A stretch of DNA of 10,872 bases from CAZLBC01 sp964557575 (GCA_964557575.1 CAZLBC010000131.1:1-10872); one strand, 5' to 3'; positions 1 to 7,165 are shown, counted from the stretch's first letter. The notes: generated by a model not told the origin, from the letters alone. Program-made: numbers and translations.

Positions 1-1421
1 GCGTTGTAGTGTTCGAGGGCGGCTTTGACTTGATCTTCAGGGAGGTTCTCAAAAATGAGTCTCCAGGCGGGCAGAACGTAGACGTATCCAATCATACCTG
101 AACCTTTACCTGGCCGTTTACTCGTCAAGCCCTGGGCCCGTTTTTCATGCAGGATCTTTGCTTCCACAATGAGCTCGTCGCGCAGTTTGCTGTTGTCCTT
201 TTCATCCCAGTACTGGGCGAACGCCCGGTTAACCTCTTTCCTTTTCTTCACGGGCATTCTCATGCTGTATTTTCTGATTTGCGCGCCCAAGTACTCGAGA
301 CGCTTGGTCTTCCCAATGATTGATCTGATCTTGTGCGGCTTGAGCTCCCCAGGCGCTTCGGGCGGCGCGAATTTTGCCTTTTGCCTGGCAATGAAGTTTT
401 CGTCGAGGCCATATTCCTCGTATTTGTCCATTTCGCCTTGAATGCGCTCGATCTCTTTCATCGTCTTGGCGAAGACCTCGTCGCTTTCGAGGTTTTCGCG
501 AAGCAGGCCGCCCCACTTACGTTGGCTCTTCATCGCCATTTCCTGCAAGGTGCGGGCCTCTTCGTCGGTGAGAACGAAGGAGTCTTCTTTCACTCGGTCC
601 TTCAGGTCCTCGTAAACCTTTTGATGCTCGGCATTGTCCGAACTTCCCAGTTCCATGAATTGCCCCCTGCGCATTCCGGCCAAGGGCAATTCGCGCACGG
701 GATTACCGACCGGGTCTTCGCCGGTCAGGAGGTACGCAAAATTGATCGCGCTGATGTGATTGGAGAACACGCTGGGGTGTCCGTCGCCGATGAAAAAGCC
801 CACCCGGGCGAATTGCGGTTTGCTCCACAGTTCGGTAACGGCCTCGCCGCCGAAGGAAATCTTTTCGATGCCGGCGTTTTTCGCAGCCCAAATATGGAGC
901 AGATAATTCAGGCGATAGCCCTCGGGATAGCGGCCGACCCATCCTTTGCGTTTCGGACGCAGGTACTTGTCATAGAGAATGACGCGGGCGCCGGCGTCGC
1001 GAATCAAATGCGCCATATCGGGGAGAATCTCTGTGCAGAGTCTCTTTTGCTGCTCGGGTGTTAGACCGAGCCACCCGATGGTCTGGATTATGACGTAGTC
1101 ATAGTTGCCGGCCTTGATTTTCGGGATGACTCGGTCACGCCATTCCTCGTACATACCCGGATAAGCAAAGAATTTATCGAGGCGAACTCCTGCCCCGTCT
1201 ACTCTTGGAGCGCAGATGAGTTGGTATCTGCCGGAGGCTTCGACGATGCTCCGCGTATTCTCGATCAGGTCATAACTGAACGAACTGCTACCCACACGAA
1301 GAACCTTGATCCGTTCGGGAGGGTTGCCTTCGGCGGCCTGTGCGTGAATCGAAAACGATCCGCCCAGCAGCAAAGCTGCCCCACAGGCAAACGAACATAG
1401 AAGTTTGCGTACGTTGTGCAT
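1..1421 (-). CDS. Secreted SGNH/GDSL-hydrolase-like protein, 3' end cut by window
   Basis: I translated this frame directly; it is open for 473 codons and runs off the window without a stop. The ATG at 1421-1419 follows AAGGAGAG at good spacing. Residues 1-30 form a signal peptide (basic start, hydrophobic run, AQAA near the cleavage site), so export is expected. The core looks like an SGNH fold: KVLRVGSSSFSYDL (about 39-52) as the nucleophile-Ser block, YDYVIIQTIGW (about 107-117) as the second strand, and GDGHPS (212-217) followed by NHISAINFAYLLTGEDPVG as the His block and closing helix. The usual D-x-x-H is D-x-H here, so catalysis is not assured. Beyond about residue 270 the protein is highly charged and probably helical, unlike small SGNH enzymes. 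It lies 190 bp downstream of the PQQ-propeller gene on the same strand and may be co-transcribed. The substrate is unknown; a carbohydrate-ester esterase is only a guess. Confidence 0.62.
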   Translation of the reverse strand, partial: MHNVRKLLCSFACGAALLLGGSFSIHAQAAEGNPPERIKVLRVGSSSFSYDLIENTRSIVEASGRYQLICAPRVDGAGVRLDKFFAYPGMYEEWRDRVIPKIKAGNYDYVIIQTIGWLGLTPEQQKRLCTEILPDMAHLIRDAGARVILYDKYLRPKRKGWVGRYPEGYRLNYLLHIWAAKNAGIEKISFGGEAVTELWSKPQFARVGFFIGDGHPSVFSNHISAINFAYLLTGEDPVGNPVRELPLAGMRRGQFMELGSSDNAEHQKVYEDLKDRVKEDSFVLTDEEARTLQEMAMKSQRKWGGLLRENLESDEVFAKTMKEIERIQGEMDKYEEYGLDENFIARQKAKFAPPEAPGELKPHKIRSIIGKTKRLEYLGAQIRKYSMRMPVKKRKEVNRAFAQYWDEKDNSKLRDELIVEAKILHEKRAQGLTSKRPGKGSGMIGYVYVLPAWRLIFENLPEDQVKAALEHYN

Positions 1422-1474
1422 TGTATCTCTCCTTGGCGTTGAGTTCTGGCGCGTTTGTCTCGAGTGACATATAC

Positions 1475-1508
1475 CGCCAGATAGGCAATGGTATTGCGTG
1501 ATCTGGCG
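1475..1508 (-). repeat. 34-nt intergenic hairpin between PQQ gene and SGNH gene
   Basis: CGCCAGAT (1475-1482) pairs with ATCTGGCG (1501-1508), and inside it GCAAT (1485-1489) pairs with ATTGC (1493-1497) around a 3-nt loop. This gives 13 base pairs interrupted by a small 2/3-nt internal loop. No T-run follows on either strand, so it is not a standard intrinsic terminator. In the transcript it would lie about 55 nt upstream of the SGNH start codon, where it could affect mRNA stability or processing. The rest of the 1422-1611 gap shows only short weak hairpins and an isolated TATAAT (1561-1566, minus) without a matching -35. Confidence 0.5.
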
Positions 1509-1611
1509 AATCCGTGGCCAGCAGCACCGTGTGGTTATACACAGGGTCAGGACCCGGCATATTATACGGCTATTGTGCCAAAGATTCCTTTCGTTTCGCA
1601 GGTCAAGGCCG

Positions 1612-4600
1612 TTATTCTGCGGCTCCGATACGGATGATCTGACCGTCCTCCAAAGCCACGATGATGCTGCCATCGGCGGCCACGGCGAGGCCGTTGCCGA
1701 TGGCGTTTGTCGGCAGCTCCTGTTCCCAGAGAACCGTGCCGTCGACTCGCTTGTAGGCGGTGAGCTTGGGGGCTCCTCGTTGATGACTGGTCAGCACCAG
1801 TGCGGCGTTCCGGGTGAGCGCCCTGGTGTGGGGATTGGTGTGCCTACCACCCACTTTTGTGCTCCAGCCGCCGAGTTCTTCCACCTGCTCGAGAACATTG
1901 ACACCCTTGTGAAAACCACCCTTTCCCTTGTCCGGGAGCTGGGCGGACATGAACTCCAAGAGCCGCGCTTTCGGAACCATGACCACCACCTTCGGGCTGT
2001 GTCTGCCGGTTTCGAAGGTCAGCAGAACATCCGTGTCATCCCAGCTCGGCATGCCGCCACCCGTACCCAACAGCGGCATGCGGCCTCGGCCGTCTTTCTC
2101 CTGATGCAGCAACACGCCTCCGCGAACGATCCAGTCGGGAGCGATCTTCCCGATCGGCCCGCTGCTCCTGCCAACCGCTCTTCCAAATCCAATTCTATTG
2201 TTACTACTCAAAATGTCCGCGAGGCGCCCCCGTGCAAAGGCGGCACGCGGAGATCCGCTCTCGACGGAAAACCGTACTGGCATTCCCCCCTCCGGATTGA
2301 ATACCGCTTCTCCCTGCCCGGCGTCCCAGCAAAGCTGCCCAACCCCCGAGGCGCCTGATATGCGCCCCTGGCTGAAGGCCTCGCCCTCGGGGTCTCGCCA
2401 TGCTCCATGTTCCCACTGCAATTCCCCCGTCACCGCGTCCGCAGCCACGGCATGGAGCCCGTCGATGGCCTCCAGATTGCCCGCCACTGCGACCATCTTC
2501 CCATCGGCAATCAGGGGAGAGCCGAACACCGGCCAGCGGCTGCCGAGCTGATCATAGAGCGTCATGCGGCCCGCTTCCGGCGCGACGCGCAAGCGCCACA
2601 GCTCGCGGCCGTCGGCCAGGGCGAAGGCATACACATGGCCATCCGTGCTGCCGACGAAGACCCGGTCCTTCCAGATCGTGGGACTGCTTTCGATGCGCCC
2701 GCCGGTGTGCGTTCGCCACCGTTGGTCGCCGGTCTCCAGGTCCAGGGCTTGAACAGCACCTTCGTTGTCGGCGGTAATGACCAGCTTCCCGGCAGTCACC
2801 GGCGGCACGGGGGCGATCCTCGGGCCGATCAGCGCAATACCACCCAACTGCGTCGGATGCCGGGACGGCACGCTCCAGCGCAGGGTGACCGTGTCGGCAA
2901 CGGTGACGGCGGCCGAAGATGATCGGGTCGCATCGCCGCGGTGGCTCGTCCAGCCCACGGCCTGTGCATCGGTCACGCCCGGCGACGGGTCGACGGAGCG
3001 GACCAGCCTGGGGCCGGGGGCCGGAAGATCCTGTTCAACCGCTCCGCGCACGATGTGCCCGGGCCAGGGCCCCTTATTCTTGACAACCGGTAAGCGCCAG
3101 TTCAGTCCGTTGGCAACGAATGACGATGCAGCGCACTGCGACTTGTACAAAGGACTCCCCACCCTTTGCCCTGTGACAGCATTCCAGGTGAGGCCATCCT
3201 GACCGACAATGCCCTGGGGGGCCGCCGTGAGATGTCCACATCCTCCAACGCCCCCACTGTATTTCATTTCCACTTCCCCGCTCACCGGATCCACGCCGCT
3301 TCCACTTTTGCTCCCGCCAAAGAGAAGATCCTTGTAGTACAGGTAGTTATAAACTCCGTGACTCCTCCTCTGCGGCTCGCTTCGCACCTGCTGCCCGTCT
3401 TCCTGCAAGAGCATCACCACGAGATCATCCTCAACAGCGGAGATGATGTAGATTCCGCCCATCGCCCACCCGGCCACCGGATGACGAAGGATCGTGTCTC
3501 CTGCGAAGCCCAGTACGGTCCGCCGACGCTTGATGTCCGTTTCCTGCTCCCACTGCAGCGCTCCATCGGAGAGCCGGTAGGCTTCTGCTCTGATGCCGGT
3601 GGTGAAGAGCTGGGACGTGTCGAGCTTTTGTTTTTTGATCGCTCCTTTGCTCACGTATTCCTTATTGTCACCCGCGGTGGTGATGAAGAGCCGGCCATTG
3701 TCGATGGCGGCGGAGCGTGGGTCGAACTCATCCGTCCCATCCGCACGTCGGATTTCCCAGCGGGTTTCCAGGCTCTCACCATCCAGCACGGTCAGCAGGC
3801 GCCCCAGGATACGCCGATCATTTTGCGGATTCCTACGCATCCGTTCCGGAAAGCGGTCGATCGTGGGCCCGCTCAAGACGGCGATGGTTCCGTCGGCGAC
3901 GGCCATCCACTTGATCTCCTCGTAGTCTTCGATCACCCGGCTCCGGCGTTCTTCGCCGGTGGCCTGGTCGAGCACCCGCAGGGTGTTGCCGTCGGCGACC
4001 AGCAAACGGTCACCATCGGCGACAACCACCGAACGCTGGTGCTGCATCCACATCATCGGCGACATCCGCCGGGTCCAGAGCTGAACGCCCGAACCGGTGG
4101 CGCGGACCTCAAGCAACGGCCCGCGGACGTTCATCAGGTTCGATCCCGCATCCTTGCTGACTCGTGCATCCAGACCGGCCGTCGCCCAGCCGTGGGTGCG
4201 CAGTTCGACTTCTTCTCCGGGCAGCACCGGATCCCCCGGGGAACTATAACAGCCCGCCACGTGGGCGTTCCAGAGCATGAACAGACGACCGTTGGCGACG
4301 ATCGGAAGATCGGATTTCGATACCCTGAGCGGCGTTCCCGTCCACTGGATGGTTTCGGGGTACGAGTAGGCTGTATCGGTGGAAACCGGGTTGTTGTCGG
4401 GGCCGTGCCAGAAATGGCTCCAGTTGTCGGCGCCCGGCAACGCCGGTTTCTCCACCCGCAGCAGTACCCCGGGGAAGGCCGTAGCCAGTGCGGCCTCCTC
4501 TTGCCGACTGACGAGCGTTGCGGTGAGCCCCAGGCCATCAAACTCGGCGGCCCAGCGGGCCATGGCTGCCGGCGGCACCTCGCCGGCGAGCAGCGCCACC

Positions 4601-5019
4601 CCGTACCAGGAGTGGAGCACCCGGGTGATCTCCCCGGCCAGGGCGGGGCTGAGATCGGCGGCGGTCAGCCCGCTCATCACGATCAGATCCGAACTGTTTC
4701 CAACCGGCAGCAGGCGGCTCACATCCCCGTGGTCGAACCAGGCCCGTCGGCCGGCAACGCCCTGCTCATCGGCTTGTCGCCGCGCGGCCTGGACCTGCGC
4801 GTAGTCGGTATCCTGACCGTGGACCCGGAGCGTCTCATCGGCCGCCAACAGGGCCAGACCCAGGGCGCCATCCCCGCAGCGGGGCAAATGGACCAGACCG
4901 ACCCGACGGCCCAGCGATTCCAGGATGGCCTCGGCCCGGGCATCGTGATCGTCCGCGCCGACCGCGGGAGAACCCGCGGTCAGAATCATCAGGGTCAAAA
5001 AAGTTATAAATAATTTCAT
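1612..5019 (-). CDS. Secreted PQQ-type beta-propeller protein with N-terminal methyltransferase-like domain
   Basis: This is an intact 1135-residue protein. The ATG at 5019 has AGGA about 9 nt upstream. Residues 1-22 are a signal peptide ending AVGA, so the protein is exported. Residues about 30-190 resemble a class I SAM-methyltransferase Rossmann fold: a glycine-rich turn (RCGDGALGLAL), an acidic second strand (VHGQDTDYAQVQAARR), then FDHGDVSRLLP and DLIVMSGL. From about residue 200 to the end there are PQQ/quinoprotein-like propeller blades. The clearest lie around 730-800, with pairs such as VQALDLETGDQRWRT and VYAFALADGRELWRL. The C-terminus has TAYKRVDGTVLWEQELP and VAADGSIIVALEDGQIIRIG. 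Blades of this type occur in BamB-like scaffold proteins and quinoprotein dehydrogenases; I see no firm dehydrogenase catalytic signature. An exported methyltransferase-like domain would lack cytoplasmic SAM, so it may be a degenerate binding fold. A disrupted paralogue lies upstream, and an IS1380 element ends about 100 bp upstream of the start. Confidence 0.75.
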   Translation of the reverse strand: MKLFITFLTLMILTAGSPAVGADDHDARAEAILESLGRRVGLVHLPRCGDGALGLALLAADETLRVHGQDTDYAQVQAARRQADEQGVAGRRAWFDHGDVSRLLPVGNSSDLIVMSGLTAADLSPALAGEITRVLHSWYGVALLAGEVPPAAMARWAAEFDGLGLTATLVSRQEEAALATAFPGVLLRVEKPALPGADNWSHFWHGPDNNPVSTDTAYSYPETIQWTGTPLRVSKSDLPIVANGRLFMLWNAHVAGCYSSPGDPVLPGEEVELRTHGWATAGLDARVSKDAGSNLMNVRGPLLEVRATGSGVQLWTRRMSPMMWMQHQRSVVVADGDRLLVADGNTLRVLDQATGEERRSRVIEDYEEIKWMAVADGTIAVLSGPTIDRFPERMRRNPQNDRRILGRLLTVLDGESLETRWEIRRADGTDEFDPRSAAIDNGRLFITTAGDNKEYVSKGAIKKQKLDTSQLFTTGIRAEAYRLSDGALQWEQETDIKRRRTVLGFAGDTILRHPVAGWAMGGIYIISAVEDDLVVMLLQEDGQQVRSEPQRRSHGVYNYLYYKDLLFGGSKSGSGVDPVSGEVEMKYSGGVGGCGHLTAAPQGIVGQDGLTWNAVTGQRVGSPLYKSQCAASSFVANGLNWRLPVVKNKGPWPGHIVRGAVEQDLPAPGPRLVRSVDPSPGVTDAQAVGWTSHRGDATRSSSAAVTVADTVTLRWSVPSRHPTQLGGIALIGPRIAPVPPVTAGKLVITADNEGAVQALDLETGDQRWRTHTGGRIESSPTIWKDRVFVGSTDGHVYAFALADGRELWRLRVAPEAGRMTLYDQLGSRWPVFGSPLIADGKMVAVAGNLEAIDGLHAVAADAVTGELQWEHGAWRDPEGEAFSQGRISGASGVGQLCWDAGQGEAVFNPEGGMPVRFSVESGSPRAAFARGRLADILSSNNRIGFGRAVGRSSGPIGKIAPDWIVRGGVLLHQEKDGRGRMPLLGTGGGMPSWDDTDVLLTFETGRHSPKVVVMVPKARLLEFMSAQLPDKGKGGFHKGVNVLEQVEELGGWSTKVGGRHTNPHTRALTRNAALVLTSHQRGAPKLTAYKRVDGTVLWEQELPTNAIGNGLAVAADGSIIVALEDGQIIRIGAAE
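1658..1769 (-). repeat. 112-bp perfect direct repeat, copy A (PQQ C-terminus)
   Basis: This stretch is identical base for base to 7327-7438, covering codons for the last propeller blade of the two PQQ paralogues. Both copies are in the same orientation, 5669 bp apart. Adjacent sequence diverges at once, for example in the variable segment just beyond 1769. Confidence 0.85.
4732..4886 (-). repeat. 155-bp perfect direct repeat, copy A (PQQ N-terminus)
   Basis: This stretch is identical base for base to 10402-10556, within the methyltransferase-like domain of both paralogues. The copies are in the same orientation and 5670 bp apart. The codons for roughly residues 120-190 are much more diverged and include indels, so identity between the paralogues is patchy. 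Confidence 0.85.
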
Positions 5020-5120
5020 GTTATGATTCCTGTCTACTGTTATTTTGAATGTGCCTTACTGAAAGATCCAATCCGTGTGTCTCAGTGTCTCAGAGAAAGC
5101 GGTTTTCTAAGAGGAACTAT

Positions 5121-5136
5121 TCCTTAAACAAGCGAT
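5121..5136 (+). repeat. Left terminal inverted repeat of the IS1380 element
   Basis: TCCTTAAACAAGCGAT, flanked outward by CTAT at 5117-5120. It matches the right end in 15 of 16 positions. Similarity continues weakly with AGTGA about five bases further in on both sides. Confidence 0.85.
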
Positions 5137-5280
5137 AAATAGTGACCTTTATTTCACAAATGGATCGATTAACTTAGGGAACAAATCCCTTATCCGCTCT
5201 TGAAGCGTTTTAAATCCATACTCAATTTTGTGTATGTCATAGGCTGAGGTTATCTTGTCTTTTAAATGTTTTTAACGGTA

Positions 5281-5311
5281 CCGGGACATCCTTATCCCGG
5301 CTTCATGCCGG
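5281..5311 (-). other. Two overlapping alternative hairpins after the ancestral transposase stop
   Basis: CCGGGA (5281-5286) can pair with TCCCGG (5295-5300), and the overlapping CCGGC (5297-5301) can instead pair with GCCGG (5307-5311). Only one can form at a time. They lie a few bases beyond the ancestral transposase stop at 5317-5319. There is no clean T-run downstream on the minus strand, so a terminator role is only possible. Confidence 0.35.
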
Positions 5312-5316
5312 AACGG

Positions 5317-5451
5317 TCAACATCTCAACGGTCGCGAAACTCCGTTTATAAATCGTATAAATTTATCTTGCATTGTATTCCAGCCAATTATCCTATAAAC
5401 CAATTTCCGACCTTGCTTGATAATTTGACATGGGATACGCATGAAATAATT
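5317..5451 (-). pseudogene. Displaced native C-terminus of the IS1380 transposase
   Basis: This stretch encodes 44 residues plus a TGA stop (5319-5317), beginning NYFMRIPCQIIKQGRKLVY and continuing RIIGWN. IS1380 transposases typically end in this way: after an F-x-x-F segment comes an R-I/L-P-C-Q-I/V stretch, a basic turn, then a VYR-x-x-x-WN block. It has no start codon or ribosome site of its own. It is cut off from the rest of the transposase by the 163-bp element at 5453-5615. Deleting that element plus one TA joins it in frame after residue V467, giving FRTFVNYFMRIPCQ. It is therefore an untranslated remnant, not a separate gene. Confidence 0.85.
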
Positions 5452-5452
5452 A

Positions 5453-5615
5453 GAGCTGGTTTCATAACTTCAATTTGGACTACAAGCGGCTCTTTTGCCG
5501 TCTGGCGGCGTCACGAAAACTCGACATATTTCCTTAATATGTCGTCGTTTCCGTTCCTTGCCAGATCGACAAAATACCTCGCTTTCGCTACCAAAGCAAG
5601 TTATGAAACCAGCTC
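5453..5615. mobile_element. 163-bp palindromic MITE-like element with TA duplication
   Basis: The ends are an 18-bp perfect inverted repeat, GAGCTGGTTTCATAACTT (5453-5470 and its complement at 5598-5615). TA flanks it on both sides (5451-5452 and 5616-5617). The rest is an imperfect palindrome: both arms carry TTTGG, TCTGGC and GAAAC-like blocks in the same order. The exact centre is a 9-bp stem, CGACATATT / AATATGTCG, with a TCCTT loop (5522-5544). It encodes no protein of its own. TA duplication is typical of IS630/mariner-type elements and some IS5 relatives; I cannot name the parent. Insert plus one TA is 165 bp, a multiple of three, and its removal repairs the transposase. Confidence 0.85.
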
Positions 5616-7017
5616 TAACAAATGTTCGAAACTCCATACCCAGCATTCTTCTCTTTTCAGCTACATGTTTTGTTTTCCATCTACCGTCAACCGGCATCAG
5701 TAAGGCCATCCATGCTTTTAATGTCCAGGCGAGTCCGCAGAACACCATGTACGCCCAGTTGCTTTCCAAGCTATCAAGGGGCATCTTCATTGCAGGAATA
5801 CCATTGCTCAATTGAGCATTGAGATTTTCCTGGTTACACCTTTTGTTGGCATGCTCAACAATTTCCTCTTTCGTTGCATATCGGTCATTGCTGATATAGA
5901 AAAAATACCGGATATCATCAAACAAGCGAGCCTCTCCACGTTCCACAGAGATGTTTTTTCGCACGACCACAACCCGGTAGTTACGGTCGCATGCCCCGGG
6001 TTGGTATTCGAATTCGGCGACATGCTCACTTTTCAATCGCAAATTCTTATACCCATTCTCCCGCACAATCCGTTTCTTGACATTTGTCGGTCGGCTTCTC
6101 CCTGACGTCTTGATCTCGTATTTCGCCTTTCGATCAAGGGCCTCCCATGAGCTTTCTGCAAGGCCTTCAGCACGGTGTACCAGGTTTCGCCGCGCATCCA
6201 TGCCGAATACGAATGTGACCCCGCGATCATCCCACCCGTCAAGGTGAGTGGTCTGACTGAAGTCCGTATCGCCCCGAAGCCGTACCTTCTTAAACCCCGC
6301 CCTGGTGCATAAATCGATGCTCTTATTCAACAGCGTGGCTGCCCCTTCATGACTGGGACGGTTGCCCGATCGGTTAAGTAAAAACAAATGCTCATTCGTG
6401 TTGGCCAGAGATACTACCAGAGGATGGTAGCCCCATGTGCCATTATATGACAAACCCATCCCCTCTTTACACTCACCCGTTGTTTCTACGATCACGCCGT
6501 CGGCATCAATAACCGCCTCTTGGAAGAACTCCTCACGCTGCTGGTTCCACACCACCAACCGTGTTTCGTTGACGATATCCTGAAAACGCATAATGCTTTC
6601 AATCGAAAAACGGCGGCAAAAATCGCCTGCCGTGGTGGGATCGGGGATCTTGGTTGCCCCCAATGCGTCAAGGTAATTAATGTCATTGCGAAGAAGTTCC
6701 AAATCCTCCAGGCAACAATTGCCCATAAGACAATTGAACGCCATGTTCAGAATATGATCGGATTCATGATAGGGGCGATGGCATTGCAGTATGGGTAGAT
6801 GGGCATCGATGTTTTGAGCGAGACCTATTTTATTGACGAGTTGCATTATGGCACCTATGCCACCAAAGCCAATCCCGCCAACACGCTCTGACAATTCATA
6901 ATGAATGTTTGAAGCGGTGAAGACGGGTGCGCCGCTGTCCCCGGTCTCAGCCTTTTGAAGCCGATTCTGAATTTTCTTCTTGCGTTTCTCATGTTGTTTG
7001 TGTTTAATCTTACTCAC
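5470..7017 (-). CDS. IS1380-family DDE transposase, C-terminus replaced by MITE-encoded tail
   Basis: This enzyme would cut and paste the surrounding element. I choose the GTG at 7017-7015 because GGAGG sits 8 nt upstream. An ATG at 7032 overlaps that ribosome site and has none of its own. From the GTG the product is 515 residues. The N-terminus is strongly basic (SKIKHKQHEKRKKKIQ). Likely catalytic positions are the Asp in VIDADG (about 171), the Asp in LRGDTDF (about 250) and the Glu in RCNQENLNAQLSNG (about 397). The block from about 162 to 240 (VIDADGVIVETTG, GYHPLVVSLANT, NRPSHEGA) is typical of IS1380. Residues 1-467 are native; residues 468-515 are encoded by the inserted palindrome and end at a TGA (5472-5470). 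The native last 44 residues are lost. The catalytic core is intact, but activity is doubtful. Confidence 0.88.
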   Translation of the reverse strand: MSKIKHKQHEKRKKKIQNRLQKAETGDSGAPVFTASNIHYELSERVGGIGFGGIGAIMQLVNKIGLAQNIDAHLPILQCHRPYHESDHILNMAFNCLMGNCCLEDLELLRNDINYLDALGATKIPDPTTAGDFCRRFSIESIMRFQDIVNETRLVVWNQQREEFFQEAVIDADGVIVETTGECKEGMGLSYNGTWGYHPLVVSLANTNEHLFLLNRSGNRPSHEGAATLLNKSIDLCTRAGFKKVRLRGDTDFSQTTHLDGWDDRGVTFVFGMDARRNLVHRAEGLAESSWEALDRKAKYEIKTSGRSRPTNVKKRIVRENGYKNLRLKSEHVAEFEYQPGACDRNYRVVVVRKNISVERGEARLFDDIRYFFYISNDRYATKEEIVEHANKRCNQENLNAQLSNGIPAMKMPLDSLESNWAYMVFCGLAWTLKAWMALLMPVDGRWKTKHVAEKRRMLGMEFRTFVRAGFITCFGSESEVFCRSGKERKRRHIKEICRVFVTPPDGKRAACSPN

Positions 7018-7064
7018 TCGAAATACCTCCATGTATTTAAGGACAGTTTGCCAAACAAAGCAGT

Positions 7065-7070
7065 ATTATA
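7065..7070 (-). promoter_or_regulatory. Possible -10 box (TATAAT) of the transposase gene
   Basis: A perfect TATAAT on the minus strand lies about 48 nt upstream of the GTG start, inside the right end of the IS. The hexamer at the expected -35 spacing is a poor match, so the call rests on the -10 alone. Confidence 0.35.
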
Positions 7071-7119
7071 CTTAAATCATAGGGTATTTCGAGTTTTTTT
7101 ATGAAAACATCACTTAATG

Positions 7120-7135
7120 ATCGCTGGTTTAAGGA
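7120..7135 (-). repeat. Right terminal inverted repeat of the IS1380 element
   Basis: Read on the minus strand from 7135 it is TCCTTAAACCAGCGAT, differing from the left end at one of 16 bases. The outer flank is CTAT at 7136-7139, the same four bases as on the left. Confidence 0.85.
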
Positions 7136-7137
7136 CT

Positions 7138-7165
7138 ATTGTTAACCGCCCGTTATAGTTGTCAA
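7138..7165 (-). promoter_or_regulatory. Promoter-like TTGACA box at the IS target site
   Basis: On the minus strand TTGACA (7165-7160) is followed after 16 nt by AACAAT (7143-7138), four of six matches to a -10. The CTAT duplicated by the IS1380 insertion overlaps the end of this -10. Before insertion the site would have lain about 120 bp upstream of the intact PQQ gene start; now about 2 kb of IS separates them. AACCGC (7144-7149) and GCGGTT (7166-7171) form an inverted repeat around the -35/-10 spacer. This is a prediction only. Confidence 0.35.

Larger units (their letters stand above)
5121..7135 (-). mobile_element. IS1380-family insertion sequence, 2015 bp, with CTAT target duplication
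   Basis: The left end begins TCCTTAAACAAGCGAT (5121-5136). The right end, read inward from 7135, is TCCTTAAACCAGCGAT: 15 of 16 identical, with weaker similarity further in. Both outer flanks are CTAT (5117-5120 and 7136-7139), a 4-bp target duplication, which is the size expected for IS1380. One transposase gene fills most of the element. The DNA is clearly more AT-rich than the host genes. The 5121-5316 tail beyond the ancestral transposase stop holds overlapping hairpins and a 40-codon open stretch without a start codon; I assign it no function. The element sits between two PQQ paralogue loci, upstream of the intact one, and itself carries a smaller palindromic insertion. Confidence 0.9.

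Noticed and set aside
333..1064. 243-codon plus-strand frame opposite the SGNH gene
   Set aside because: The minus strand is open across all 473 codons with a ribosome site and recognisable motifs; the plus frame shows none of these.
1555..1600. Promoter for the SGNH gene (TATAAT at 1561-1566, and a TGGCAC resembling sigma-54)
   Set aside because: No acceptable -35 at normal spacing, and the sigma-54 pattern lacks its GC element at the right distance.
3166..5013. 615-codon open frame on the plus strand opposite the PQQ gene
   Set aside because: It is the mirror of a GC-rich coding gene. Its translation is low in complexity, with no recognisable domain, and the minus frame has clear propeller repeats, a signal peptide and a ribosome site.
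5450..5618. Invertible segment that switches the transposase C-terminus (phase variation)
   Set aside because: The inverted repeats could recombine, but TA flanks, the palindromic interior and exact repair of the conserved C-terminus on removal fit a simple MITE insertion better. No recombinase is nearby.
7018..7032. ATG at 7032 as the transposase start
   Set aside because: It overlaps the GGAGG that serves the GTG at 7017 and has no ribosome site of its own.
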